From: Candidatus Thiodiazotropha sp. LNASS1
Lineage (GTDB): Bacteria; Pseudomonadota; Gammaproteobacteria; Chromatiales; Chromatiaceae
Assembly: GCF_964212655.1 (NCBI RefSeq)
Contig: NZ_OZ156465.1
Location: 992,001-1,056,000, forward strand
DNA: 64,000 bases
Direction of reading: 5' to 3'
Shown in pieces: positions 35,997-45,069 of this stretch. The notes under the pieces are model-generated. The model saw nothing but the letters and a program-made list of their open reading frames with translations. It did not search any database and was not told where the DNA came from. The position numbers and the translations under genes were made by a program. Positions within the stretch are counted from its first letter, which is position 1, and every line of letters starts with the position of its first letter.

Positions 35997-36549
35997 TCAT
36001 TCCCCCATTAGAAATCTTTAAGACACATGACGAGACGCTATATAGACACTGTAGCGATGTTCCGCGATGATGGCATCTAGGGCCTGTTAACACTAATCCA
36101 ATCGACTCTGCTGGAGCTGTTTTTTTACCCAGCAAGGCAGAATGAGCGAGGTTTAGCCGTGCTAAATGAGCGAATGATAACGCCGCTGGGTGGAAAAACA
36201 GACCAGCCCTTCGGGTTGTGCCTGAAAATGCACCACTCGGCGTTGCTCGTCGCTCATTTGGAATCACCAAACTTCACTCCTCGCGCCTTGATTGGCGCAT
36301 TTTCAGACACAACAGAGCCGATTGGATTAGTGTTAACAGGCCCTAACAATCCCTGGATTTGCGCTTTTCATAGCTATCGTCCTAAAAGTAGATTAGTTTA
36401 GCCGTGTTGAGGTTAAAAATTAAGAAAGCGCTTTAAAAATCCAGGGCGCTTTTACTTGAAATGACATTAACCAGGCCTCATTTTGCAAGATAGTATCAAA
36501 TTCAACCGAACAGCCAGGCCATTCGCACAATTTTAATGACGTATCAAGC
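35997..36549. other. 553-bp divergent region pilT/yggS
   Basis: Contains MITE copy 2 in its centre. The remaining 206 bases on the yggS side and 83 on the pilT side must hold the promoters; an imperfect hairpin (CGCTTTAAAAATCCAGGGCG) lies near 36430. No gene seen. Confidence 0.45.
36080..36343 (-). mobile_element. MITE-like element, copy 2 (inverted)
   Basis: A 264-bp copy of the element at 31730, in the opposite orientation and about 95% identical by eye, with the same GGGCCTGTTAACACTAATCC termini and TA at each end. The two copies face each other across 4.1 kb that holds DUF1820, the ankyrin gene, the unknown, pilU and pilT. It is placed between pilT and yggS. Confidence 0.8.
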
Positions 36550-37257
36550 GTGACAGATCAGACACACAACAGCCTCCAGCAGCACTATCAAAGGGTGTTG
36601 AATCGGATTCATCAAGCGGAAACGGCAGCAAAACGAACACCGGGTAGCGTTAAGCTACTCGCTGTCAGTAAGACCAGAAGTGCCGAAGAGATCGGATTGC
36701 TGGCGGATCTCGGGCATCAATGCTTCGGAGAGAACTATCTTCAGGAGGCGCTGACAAAGATCGAGCAGTTACGAGACAAAGGGCTGGAATGGCATTTTAT
36801 CGGTCGTATTCAGAGCAACAAAACCCGAGCGATCGCGGAAAATTTCGCTTGGGTCCATAGTGTTGCAAGCCTGAAACACGCCACTCGATTGAGTGACCAG
36901 CGCCCCTCCGGTCTGCCGCCTTTGAATATCTGTCTTCAGGTCAATACCAGCGGCGAATCGAGCAAGGATGGTTACAGCGAGGAGACATTGAGAGAACAGT
37001 TCGAGGCCTATACCGCACTCCCCAATGTGCGCATCAGGGGTCTGATGACGATCCCCGCGCCCGCAGCCGATGAAGCCGCTAAACATACCCCCCTAAAGCG
37101 GTTAAGATTGCTGCGTGATGAGCTGAAGAGCGCGAAAATACCGCTGGACACCCTATCTATGGGTATGTCTGACGATCTCGAAGCCGCCATTGCCGAAGGG
37201 ACTACAATCGTCAGAATCGGCACCGCAATTTTCGGCCCGCGGCAGTATAATCAATAA
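36550..37257 (+). CDS. yggS: Pyridoxal phosphate homeostasis protein YggS
   Basis: A 235-residue PLP-binding protein of the COG0325 family, which maintains PLP balance and has no known enzymatic activity. PLP-lysine lies in KLLAVSKTRSAEEI; the sequences FGENYLQEA, WHFIGRIQSNK and LSMGMSDDLEAAI are family hallmarks. Start codon GTG. The next gene is proC, 37 bases downstream, a pairing conserved in many gammaproteobacteria. Confidence 0.93.
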   Translation: MTDQTHNSLQQHYQRVLNRIHQAETAAKRTPGSVKLLAVSKTRSAEEIGLLADLGHQCFGENYLQEALTKIEQLRDKGLEWHFIGRIQSNKTRAIAENFAWVHSVASLKHATRLSDQRPSGLPPLNICLQVNTSGESSKDGYSEETLREQFEAYTALPNVRIRGLMTIPAPAADEAAKHTPLKRLRLLRDELKSAKIPLDTLSMGMSDDLEAAIAEGTTIVRIGTAIFGPRQYNQ

Positions 37258-37294
37258 CATTTGCACCCAATCAACATTAGTTAGCAGCAACGGT

Positions 37295-38122
37295 ATGAGT
37301 AACAACAACATTACATTCATTGGTGGCGGCAACATGGCCACCAGCCTGATAAACGGCTTGATTGCAGACGGCTACGAGAAGCAGCGTATCACGGTCAGCG
37401 ACCCCGACGCTGAGAAGCTCGCCCAGCTGGCTGCCCGTTGCGGCGTTCATACCCAATCAGACAATAACAGCGCTATCAGTAACGCCGAGGTGGTCGTATT
37501 GGCGGTCAAACCGCAAGTGCTTAAATCCGTGGCCCAGGACCTGGCAGCAGCCATACAGCAGGTCAAACCGCTGGTGATATCCATCGCGGCCGGCGTCAAG
37601 GAGTCCAGCTTGCGAAATTGGCTGGGAGGAGAAGTGGCCCTGGTACGCAGCATGCCGAACACCCCAGCCATGATTCAGTCCGGGGCGACAGGCCTTCATG
37701 CCGGCCCGGGGGTGAGCGAGGCACAGCGTAACCAGGCTGAAAGCATACTGCGGGCAGTGGGAGTCACACGCTGGGTTGAGGAGGAGTCGATGATGGACGC
37801 CGTCACAGCGGTCTCCGGCAGTGGCCCCGCCTACTTCTTTCTCATCATGGAGGCGATCGAGTCCTCCGCCCGGCAGATGGGTCTGGATGAGGATACGGCC
37901 CGCCTGCTCACCCTGCAGACGGCCTTGGGCGCCGCCCGTATGGCTCTGGAGAGCAGTGATTCACCTGCGGTCTTGAGACAAAAGGTCACCTCTCCGGGTG
38001 GTACGACAGAACGTGCTCTGGATATCCTCGAGGAGGGCAAGATACGAACCCTGATCGATATGGCCTTACATGGGGCTCAAGAGCGCTCAGTCGAGCTCTC
38101 AGAAATGCTGGGAGAGCAATAA
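37295..38122 (+). CDS. proC: Pyrroline-5-carboxylate reductase ProC
   Basis: A 275-residue NAD(P)H-dependent enzyme for the last step of proline synthesis. N-terminal Rossmann motif FIGGGNMATSLINGL; the C-terminal dimer domain has VSGSGPAYFFLIMEA and VTSPGGTTERAL. The ATG at 37295 gives the normal length; the upstream open frame overlaps yggS and is not coding. Its stop overlaps the yggT start (TAATG). Confidence 0.95.
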   Translation: MSNNNITFIGGGNMATSLINGLIADGYEKQRITVSDPDAEKLAQLAARCGVHTQSDNNSAISNAEVVVLAVKPQVLKSVAQDLAAAIQQVKPLVISIAAGVKESSLRNWLGGEVALVRSMPNTPAMIQSGATGLHAGPGVSEAQRNQAESILRAVGVTRWVEEESMMDAVTAVSGSGPAYFFLIMEAIESSARQMGLDEDTARLLTLQTALGAARMALESSDSPAVLRQKVTSPGGTTERALDILEEGKIRTLIDMALHGAQERSVELSEMLGEQ

Positions 38123-38700
38123 TGGGCGGCAGTTACCTTACCGATCCCGTCGTCTTTCTGATACAGACACTGTTCGGGCTCTACATCCTGGCAGTGTTGC
38201 TGCGCTTCCTGCTGCAGCTGGTAAGAGCGGATTTCTACAACCCGATTTCCCAATTTCTAGTGAAAGTGACCAACCCTCCATTGAAGATTTTTCGCCGCAT
38301 AATTCCAGGTGTTGGCGGTATAGACCTCTCCTCACTCATACTCGCCTGGCTGCTTAAAGCCATCGAACTGTTTCTCATCATTAGTCTTGCCGGAACCGGC
38401 ATCAACCTGATCGCCCCCTTCATCTGGGCCATCCCTGAGCTGGTGGAGTTATTCATCAATATCTATCTGTTTGGGATATTGATTCAGGTTATCCTCAGCT
38501 GGGTGAACCCAGGCAGCTATAACCCGGCCACGGCCTTGCTGTACAGCCTGACTGGTCCTCTGATGCGACCGGCACAGAAGATCCTTCCCCCGATGGGTGG
38601 CATCGATCTCTCGCCTATGCTGGTTATGATTGGCCTTATATTGCTGAAAATGCTGCTGTTGCCCCCACTCCGCCAGGTCGCGAGCAGTCCTTTTCTGTGA
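38122..38700 (+). CDS. yggT: YggT family membrane protein
   Basis: A 192-residue inner-membrane protein with two YGGT domains, each with two membrane spans and the pattern NPISQFLVKVTNPPLKIFRR/NPATALLYSLTGPLMRPAQK followed by GGIDLS. Linked to osmotic or cell-shape functions in other bacteria, but the mechanism is unknown. Overlaps proC by one base and yggU by four. Confidence 0.92.
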   Translation: MGGSYLTDPVVFLIQTLFGLYILAVLLRFLLQLVRADFYNPISQFLVKVTNPPLKIFRRIIPGVGGIDLSSLILAWLLKAIELFLIISLAGTGINLIAPFIWAIPELVELFINIYLFGILIQVILSWVNPGSYNPATALLYSLTGPLMRPAQKILPPMGGIDLSPMLVMIGLILLKMLLLPPLRQVASSPFL

Positions 38701-38981
38701 CCTGGTATCGTTGGGATCAGAAGGATCTGATCCTCCATTTGCGTCTTCAGCCCAAGGCGTCTCGGGATGCCTTTATCGGCCCCTACGGTGAAAATGAGTA
38801 TAAAATCGCCATCACGGCGCCACCCGTTGACGGTAAGGCTAACCGTCACTTGCTGAAGCTCCTCGCCAAGGCATTCGGTCTTCCCGCCTCCCGGGTCGAA
38901 CTGATCGGCGGAAAAAGCTCCCGCAGCAAAACTGTACGGTTAAAGTCCCCCTCCCTACTGCCGATAAAATTTGAAGATTAG
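38697..38981 (+). CDS. yggU: DUF167 family protein YggU
   Basis: A 94-residue UPF0235 protein. The GTG start at 38697 overlaps the yggT stop (GTGA). Diagnostic segments: LRLQPKASRDAF, ITAPPVDGKANRHLLKLLAKAF and VELIGGKSSRSKTVRL. Function unknown; coupling with proC-yggT is conserved. Confidence 0.92.
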   Translation: MTWYRWDQKDLILHLRLQPKASRDAFIGPYGENEYKIAITAPPVDGKANRHLLKLLAKAFGLPASRVELIGGKSSRSKTVRLKSPSLLPIKFED

Positions 38982-39082
38982 GCTAACCGCATATGGCGTC
39001 CCGGGCACTCCTCGCGTATTATGACGTTTAGCTGAAAAAGTTGATAAGAGTCTGTTCCGGCTTAAATTATTGGGGCAATGGC

Positions 39083-41059
39083 ATGGAAAAGGTAAGATTT
39101 CAAGAACAGTTAAAGGCTTACGAACAGTGGAAGACGGATGTCATCAACACCATCGAGGAATATGGTCCCTGGCTGGAAGAGAACGGAATGTCCTCAGCCG
39201 ATGTCGAGCAACGTATCGAAGAAACCTTGACCACCCTCAGGGGTGACAAGCTGACTATCGCCTTTGTCGCCGAATTCTCCCGTGGCAAAACCGAACTGAT
39301 CAATGCCATCTTTTTTGCCGATTACGGCAGGCGCCTGCTCCCGTCCGATGCCGGCCGCACAACCATGTGCCCCACCGAGATCTTCTACGATGACGTGCGT
39401 CATGAAGCCTATGTGCGCCTGCTGCCTATCGAGACACGCCTGCAGGACAGTACACTGAGTCAGTTGCGGCACGATACCAAGCAGTGGGTCCACTACCCCC
39501 TGGAAATCGACTCGGTTGAACAGATGCAGGCCGCCCTGAATGAAGTCATCCAGACAAAAACGGTCACCCTGGAGGAAGCCAAGCATCTGGGTCTCTACAG
39601 TCAGGAGCTGCACCCCCATCAGGATAAGCCTCCGGAAACTGTAGAGATACCCAAATGGCGCCATGCCATGATCAGTTTCCCCCACGATATGCTGAAAAAG
39701 GGACTGACCATACTCGATACCCCCGGCTTGAACGCACTGGGAACAGAGCCAGAACTGACCTTGAACATGCTGCCTGCCGCCCAGGCGGTGCTTTTCGTAC
39801 TTGGCGCCGATACAGGCGTGACCCGCAGTGACATGGAAATCTGGCAACACCACGTGAAGGGTTTCCAGAGTGGTCGCCAGCGTGGATTGATGGTGGTGCT
39901 GAACAAGATCGATACCTTGTGGGACGACCTGCGTGAGCATGAGGATATCCATGATGCCATCCGCAGCCAGCAAAGTGACACGGCCTCAATGTTGGGAGTG
40001 GAATCCAAAGCGGTCTTTCCCATCTCTGCACAAAAGGGACTGCTGGCCAAGATCAAAAATGAACCGGAGCTACTGGATAAGAGCGGGCTGCTGGATCTGG
40101 AAAACTATCTGGGCCAGGACGTGCTGAACATCAAACAACAGATTGTTCTCGACACCATCAGTTCCGATGTCGGTCAGATGCTGGACAACAGTCGCAGTAT
40201 GCTGTCGGGCAAACTTAACGAGACAAAATATCAACTCGAAGAACTGGAGGAGTTGAGTGACAAGAGTGACGATGTCATCAACAACCTGATGGAAAAGACC
40301 CGCAGCGAACAGGCCCAGTACCTGCGCGATGTGGACACATTCCAACAGAGTCGCAAGCAACTTAAACAGCAGGCTGACCTGTTGTCAGAGATTCTCAGTC
40401 TCAATCAACTCGATGAAACCATCACCAAATGCAGAAAGGAGATGACCAACAGCTGGACCACAAGCGGCATGAAGACCTCAATGAAAAATCTCTTTGAGGA
40501 GACACGCCGCACCATGCTCCAAGTGGTCACACAAAGTGAACAGACCCGAAAGCTGATCCGCGCCATCTATCGTAAATTTCAAAACGAACATGGCTTTGCC
40601 GTCGTGCAACCGAAGATGTTCTCAATTGTAAAATACCGGGTTGAACTGGAACTGCTGCATCAGGAGGCAGAGATCTTTCGCAATAGCCCGGTTACTGCCA
40701 TGATGGAACAGAACTTTGTCGTTAAACGCTTCTTCTCCGCACTTGTAAAACGTGCACGCGACATCTTCCAGCGTGCCGACAAAGAGATCAATCAATGGAT
40801 CGTGAGCGCCCTCGAGCCCCTGGTGATGCAGATAAAGGATCACAAGGAGATGATGGAGAAACGTCTCAACAACCTGCAGAAGATTGGACAGTCACGCAAT
40901 ACCCTGCAATACCGCATCCTCGAGTTGCAGGAGCAATATACAGAACTGGCTCGCCAGTTAACTTCCTTGCGCAACATGTCCAACCGGATCAGTAACAACC
41001 GTCCACTGCATCACAGTCAACGCCAGAAACCCAAACTGGTAAAGCAGAATGTCTCCTGA
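39083..41059 (+). CDS. Dynamin-family GTPase
   Basis: A 658-residue protein with an N-terminal GTPase domain (about 55-300): P-loop AEFSRGKTELINA, switch DTPGLNALG and NKIDTLWDD as G4. Long helical regions with coiled-coil character follow (about 345-640), as in bacterial dynamin-like proteins that act on membranes. There is no signal peptide or obvious membrane span. The ATG at 39083 is chosen as the first Met after a stretch of poor coding character. It sits where metX, metW or rdgB often follow yggU. Confidence 0.85.
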   Translation: MEKVRFQEQLKAYEQWKTDVINTIEEYGPWLEENGMSSADVEQRIEETLTTLRGDKLTIAFVAEFSRGKTELINAIFFADYGRRLLPSDAGRTTMCPTEIFYDDVRHEAYVRLLPIETRLQDSTLSQLRHDTKQWVHYPLEIDSVEQMQAALNEVIQTKTVTLEEAKHLGLYSQELHPHQDKPPETVEIPKWRHAMISFPHDMLKKGLTILDTPGLNALGTEPELTLNMLPAAQAVLFVLGADTGVTRSDMEIWQHHVKGFQSGRQRGLMVVLNKIDTLWDDLREHEDIHDAIRSQQSDTASMLGVESKAVFPISAQKGLLAKIKNEPELLDKSGLLDLENYLGQDVLNIKQQIVLDTISSDVGQMLDNSRSMLSGKLNETKYQLEELEELSDKSDDVINNLMEKTRSEQAQYLRDVDTFQQSRKQLKQQADLLSEILSLNQLDETITKCRKEMTNSWTTSGMKTSMKNLFEETRRTMLQVVTQSEQTRKLIRAIYRKFQNEHGFAVVQPKMFSIVKYRVELELLHQEAEIFRNSPVTAMMEQNFVVKRFFSALVKRARDIFQRADKEINQWIVSALEPLVMQIKDHKEMMEKRLNNLQKIGQSRNTLQYRILELQEQYTELARQLTSLRNMSNRISNNRPLHHSQRQKPKLVKQNVS

Positions 41060-41262
41060 GGACAAACGCTGCGGAAAACCATGATGTAGATTCTTATGAT
41101 TCGCAGTCACCATGCTGTTTTACGTAAGGATATACTTTTTGGAAGTGGTTGCGCTGGATTGAATTGAGCTGTGCGGGTCACTGATTCAAGACCTTTACCT
41201 GCATAATCACCGGCCACTTCACCCATGCACACTGATCGACTACACTGTGACTACAACAAAGA

Positions 41263-41279
41263 CCGGCCACCCAGGCCGG
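41263..41279 (+). other. Hairpin in the leader of the DUF4426 gene
   Basis: A perfect 6-bp GC stem CCGGCC-ACCCA-GGCCGG, 24 bases before the ATG at 41304, without a T-run. It could be a leader structure or a weak terminator for the GTPase gene. Confidence 0.35.
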
Positions 41280-41303
41280 CATCATATCAGGAGGGGTTTG
41301 TTT

Positions 41304-41747
41304 ATGTTTTTTACCAGAAAAGTTTTTGTTTTCCTTTCATTTTTTCTTGTGACCGCCACCGGCTGGGCGGAAAACAGCACCGCGATACCCGGATTCACCA
41401 TTCACCACAATGCCATCCCCAGCGCCTCACTGGAGCCCTCAATCGCGAGGCAATATGGCATTCAGCGGAGTAAATACCGGGGTATGTTGAACGTCAGTGT
41501 CATCAAGTCCGTAGAGGGAACAACAGGTGAATCCTCAGAAGCCGTTGTATTGGCCAAGGCCAACAATATACGCGGACAATTGATCAGTATTCCGATGCGA
41601 AAAATCACCGAAGACGATGCTGTCTACTACATTGGAGAGTTCCGTATCGCCGACCAGGAGAAACTCAACTTTGAGATCCAGGTTCAACCAAAAGGTGAAA
41701 CCCGCTACTACACGGCAAAGTTGTCACAGGAGTTTTTCATCGACTAA
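41304..41747 (+). CDS. DUF4426 periplasmic protein
   Basis: A 147-residue exported protein (signal peptide 1-22, ending GWAE). The mature part FTIHHNAIPSASLEPSIARQYGIQRSKYRGMLNVSV matches DUF4426, a family usually located close to proC-yggT-metXW in gammaproteobacteria. Function unknown. AGGAGG lies nine bases before the ATG. The downstream gene is convergent. Confidence 0.85.
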   Translation: MFFTRKVFVFLSFFLVTATGWAENSTAIPGFTIHHNAIPSASLEPSIARQYGIQRSKYRGMLNVSVIKSVEGTTGESSEAVVLAKANNIRGQLISIPMRKITEDDAVYYIGEFRIADQEKLNFEIQVQPKGETRYYTAKLSQEFFID

Positions 41748-41861
41748 TCTCAATCGACTGGCTTTGTTGGATTCTCCTGATAAGGGCTGAGTGTTTTTGA
41801 CCCGGTGACCATATTCGTCGTGTTGATAACGCAGTCCGAGCGGGAGACCGGTTCGATACTG

Positions 41862-42542
41862 TCACAAGGCCCTCGCAAGGGTTACAATTCCAAACAGAAT
41901 GACAATGAATCCGGCGGCTCGCCTGACACGGATATCCTTGAACCACCGTGCAAGGCTGCCCGCCAATATACCCATGACGAAGAGATTGGGCAGGGTACCG
42001 AGTCCGAAGGCAAGCATCAGCCCCGCCCCTTTCGCCACACTCCCGGCCGACACCGTCCACACCAGCATGCTGTACACCAATCCGCAGGGAATCCAACCCC
42101 ATACCAATCCCAGAATCCAAGCCTGACCAGGTGACTTTACAGGTAATAATTTACGGGCGAAGGGTTCAATCTTCGTCCATAACAGGTTTCCCGCACGCTC
42201 GATTCTGGCTAACCCTGTCCACCATCCACCCAGATAGAGACCAAGCAGGATCATAAAAGCACCCGCAATCACCAACAACACCCGTTGTGCGACATAGACA
42301 GGCACTGCCTGTGTCAACAAAACACCCAATCCGCCCATGATAGCGCCGGCGGCCACATAGCTGGTGATACGTCCAAGGTTATAGCCCAACTGATAGGGAA
42401 AGGTATTGAGCAAGCGGCTCTGCACCGAGGCGGGAAGACCAAAAGTGAGTGCGCCAACAATTCCCCCGCACATACCGACACAGTGCCCGCCACCAAGCAA
42501 TCCAACTACAAAAGCGGCCAGATAACTGCTTTGTTCAATCAT
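41862..42542 (-). CDS. Sulfite exporter TauE/SafE family (COG2836) membrane protein
   Basis: A 226-residue inner-membrane protein with about six spans. The first span carries GLLGGGHCVGMCGGIVG, and a later one has GWIPCGLVYSML, the cysteine pattern of the COG2836 family. Relatives are often beside cytochrome oxidase assembly genes and are thought to move copper or sulfur compounds. Separate from the ampG gene by 39 bases on the same strand. Confidence 0.88.
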   Translation of the reverse strand: MIEQSSYLAAFVVGLLGGGHCVGMCGGIVGALTFGLPASVQSRLLNTFPYQLGYNLGRITSYVAAGAIMGGLGVLLTQAVPVYVAQRVLLVIAGAFMILLGLYLGGWWTGLARIERAGNLLWTKIEPFARKLLPVKSPGQAWILGLVWGWIPCGLVYSMLVWTVSAGSVAKGAGLMLAFGLGTLPNLFVMGILAGSLARWFKDIRVRRAAGFIVILFGIVTLARAL

Positions 42543-42581
42543 TCACACATCCTCAGCGGCAGTTTATTGCATAGTGGATTA

Positions 42582-43985
42582 TCAAGTGACCGCTCCTTCA
42601 TGATCGGGCAACTGGCTAGGAGGCAGATGGTGCATTGCCAGCAGAATCAGGATCAATACAGGTATACCCATAGACGCGGTTATGAGAAAGAAATTCACAT
42701 AACCCAAACCGTCGACCATAACACCGGAAAAACCACCGACAAACTTAGGCAGCAAAAGCATTACCGAGCTGAAAAGTGCGTATTGAGTGGCCGAGTAGGA
42801 TACGTTGGTAAGGCTGGATAGATAGGCCACAAATGCCGAAGTAGCAAGACCGGCACTGAGATTGTCCGCTGATATCACCAGCGTCAGCATGGCCAGGTTA
42901 TGACCAATGCCGGCCAACCATGCAAACAGCAGATTGGTGGATGCGGCCAAAATACCTCCCAATAACAGGATACGCATCACCCCCACCCGGGTCACCATCG
43001 TTCCCCCAAGGACCGCTCCAAGCAGGGTCATGATCACCCCGAGCAGATTGGCTACGACCGCAACCTCACGTTTACTGAATCCCAGATCGACATAAAAGAC
43101 ATTAGATATCACCCCCAATACCACGTCCGAGATCCGGTAGGTGGCGATCAAGGCCAGGATCAGGATTGCATGCCAACGATAGCGCCGGATAAAATCGGCG
43201 AACGGACTGATCACCGCACCGTAGAACCACTCGCTGAAGGCGCGAAACAGCCCCGGCAGCCATTCTTGACGTTCAATGATGCTGTCTACCGCCGCCTCCT
43301 GCTCCAGGGTTGCCCTGGTTGGATGGACATCGGGTTCCCGGATCACTAAAACAGTGACCACTCCCACCAGCATCAAGGCCGCCATGCTTAGATAGGCGAC
43401 CATCCATGCGTTGAGATAGTAGCCGCTTTCAGTCGGGCTTGCCCATTGTGCGATCGCCAGGGCGCCACCCCCGCTCACAATCATCGCTATGCGGTATCCA
43501 ATCATGTAGTTGGCGGCCATGACACCTTGCAATCTGACTGCCGCCCTCTCAATTCGATAGGCATCGATGACGATGTCCTGGGTCGCTGATGAGAAGGCCA
43601 CCAACAGCGCCAATAAGGCAAAGCTGCGCAGTCCCTGCAGGGGATCGGAGAAAGCGAGTCCGCAGAGTCCGGAAATCACCGAGAGTTGCGCCAGCAACAT
43701 CCAGGCACGGCGGCGTCCCAGCCTGGCAGTCAACCACGGGAGTTTCAGCCGATCGACCAGTGGCGCCCAAACCCATTTGAAACCGTATGCAAGCGCCACC
43801 CAACTGAGGAACCCAATGGTAGACCGCGCGATGCCCGCCTCTCTCAGCCAGTACGACAGGGTGCCGAAGACCAATAACAAGGGCAGTCCGGCGGAAAAGC
43901 CGAGAAACAACATACTGCGGGCTCCAGGCTGCCAATAGACCTTCAACGTCTTGAACCAGTCGGAAATCCTGCTGGCTGAATTCAC
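42582..43985 (-). CDS. ampG: AmpG-type muropeptide MFS transporter
   Basis: A 467-residue MFS permease with about 12-14 membrane spans. Residues such as FLGFSAGLPLLLVFGTLSYWLREAG, WAPLVDRLKLP and GRRRAWMLL belong to the AmpG/PAT family, which imports anhydromuropeptides for cell-wall recycling. The GTG at 43985 follows AGAGG by five bases; the frame stays open to an ATG at 44024, so the N-terminus could be 13 residues longer. Confidence 0.88.
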   Translation of the reverse strand: MNSASRISDWFKTLKVYWQPGARSMLFLGFSAGLPLLLVFGTLSYWLREAGIARSTIGFLSWVALAYGFKWVWAPLVDRLKLPWLTARLGRRRAWMLLAQLSVISGLCGLAFSDPLQGLRSFALLALLVAFSSATQDIVIDAYRIERAAVRLQGVMAANYMIGYRIAMIVSGGGALAIAQWASPTESGYYLNAWMVAYLSMAALMLVGVVTVLVIREPDVHPTRATLEQEAAVDSIIERQEWLPGLFRAFSEWFYGAVISPFADFIRRYRWHAILILALIATYRISDVVLGVISNVFYVDLGFSKREVAVVANLLGVIMTLLGAVLGGTMVTRVGVMRILLLGGILAASTNLLFAWLAGIGHNLAMLTLVISADNLSAGLATSAFVAYLSSLTNVSYSATQYALFSSVMLLLPKFVGGFSGVMVDGLGYVNFFLITASMGIPVLILILLAMHHLPPSQLPDHEGAVT

Positions 43986-44400
43986 GCACACCTCTGAAGC
44001 AAAAAGCGTCATTATAAGGGCCAATGGAGCCCAAGTCCCCTATCCCTTAGACAAAATGGCTCTACTCTCAATCAGGTGAATATCAATGGCAGGAATGCAG
44101 GCCGCAAATGGACGCGAATCACCGCAAAAAAACGCAATAAAACATACATTTTTTCAGAATCGAATCGTTCACTGTAATCAAAACCCCTTGATACGTAGTC
44201 GTAATCACAAAGAGAGTTGTGGCTACTGTGCAACAGACACATCATTGGCGTTAATTTTGCGGTGATTCGCGTCCATTTGCGGCTCCATCTTTTTTTCCGA
44301 ATTCAAAGCATTCAATGCTGATCATATAAACTCGCATTTTGCTGAAAGCGTCCTCTCAAAAAGGGTACAATGCGCGATCGATTTTAATAGGTATTCTTAG
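43986..44400. other. Divergent region ampG/pyrE with an inverted-repeat element
   Basis: Holds the 183-bp element described at 44101-44283 and the pyrE promoter region; a possible extended -10 box GGTACAAT is at 44364-44371. No gene seen. Confidence 0.45.
44101..44283. repeat. Inverted-repeat element with 29-bp arms
   Basis: The arm GCCGCAAATGGACGCGAATC (continuing ACCGCAAAA) at 44101-44129 is present as an exact reverse complement at 44255-44283. The 125-bp centre is AT-rich with no gene. The same arm sequence occurs once more near 56706. It may be a MITE or another dispersed palindromic repeat. Confidence 0.75.
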
Positions 44401-45045
44401 ATGCAGGATTATCAACGCGAATTTTTAAACTTTGCCCTCGATGTCGGTGTATTGCGATTCGGTGAGTTCACCCTGAAATCCGGGCGCGTCAGCCCATACT
44501 TTTTCAATGCCGGGCTATTCAACAGCGGTGCCAGCCTGGCCCGGCTCGGCCGCTATTATGCCCAGGCTATCGTCGATTCGGGCATAGCCTTCGATATACT
44601 CTACGGCCCGGCTTACAAGGGTATTCCGCTGGCGGCCGTGACCGCAGCGGCACTCTACGATCAGCACGACATCGACATCCCCTATGCCTTCAACCGTAAA
44701 GAGGCAAAGGATCACGGCGAAGGCGGTGTCATTGTCGGCCATGCGCTGGAAGGAAGAGTCTTGATTATCGACGATGTCATTTCCGCGGGCACCTCGGTCC
44801 GGGAATCCGTCGATATCATTCAATCTCTCCAGGCTATTCCCGCTGGCGTTGTAATCGCCCTCGACCGTCAGGAGCAGGGTCAGGGGGAGCAATCGGCCAT
44901 CCAGGAGGTAGAGAGCGATTACGGCATGCCTGTCAGCGCCATTGTGCGGCTTGAGCAGTTGATCGAATATCTGCAAGAGAGTGATGATAGCAGAGAGTCG
45001 TTGCAGCGTATTATGGCCTATAGGGATCAATATGGCGTGATTTAA
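44401..45045 (+). CDS. pyrE: Orotate phosphoribosyltransferase PyrE
   Basis: A 214-residue enzyme of UMP synthesis. The PRPP-binding motif [17 protein letters not shown] is intact; [16 protein letters not shown] and [11 protein letters not shown] at the N-terminus and [13 protein letters not shown] in the middle are diagnostic. Located near slmA and argB as in many gammaproteobacteria, though here two other genes intervene. Confidence 0.96.
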   Translation: MQDYQREFLNFALDVGVLRFGEFTLKSGRVSPYFFNAGLFNSGASLARLGRYYAQAIVDSGIAFDILYGPAYKGIPLAAVTAAALYDQHDIDIPYAFNRKEAKDHGEGGVIVGHALEGRVLIIDDVISAGTSVRESVDIIQSLQAIPAGVVIALDRQEQGQGEQSAIQEVESDYGMPVSAIVRLEQLIEYLQESDDSRESLQRIMAYRDQYGVI

Positions 45046-45069
45046 GTTGTAGCGACGCTATCGGCTGCC

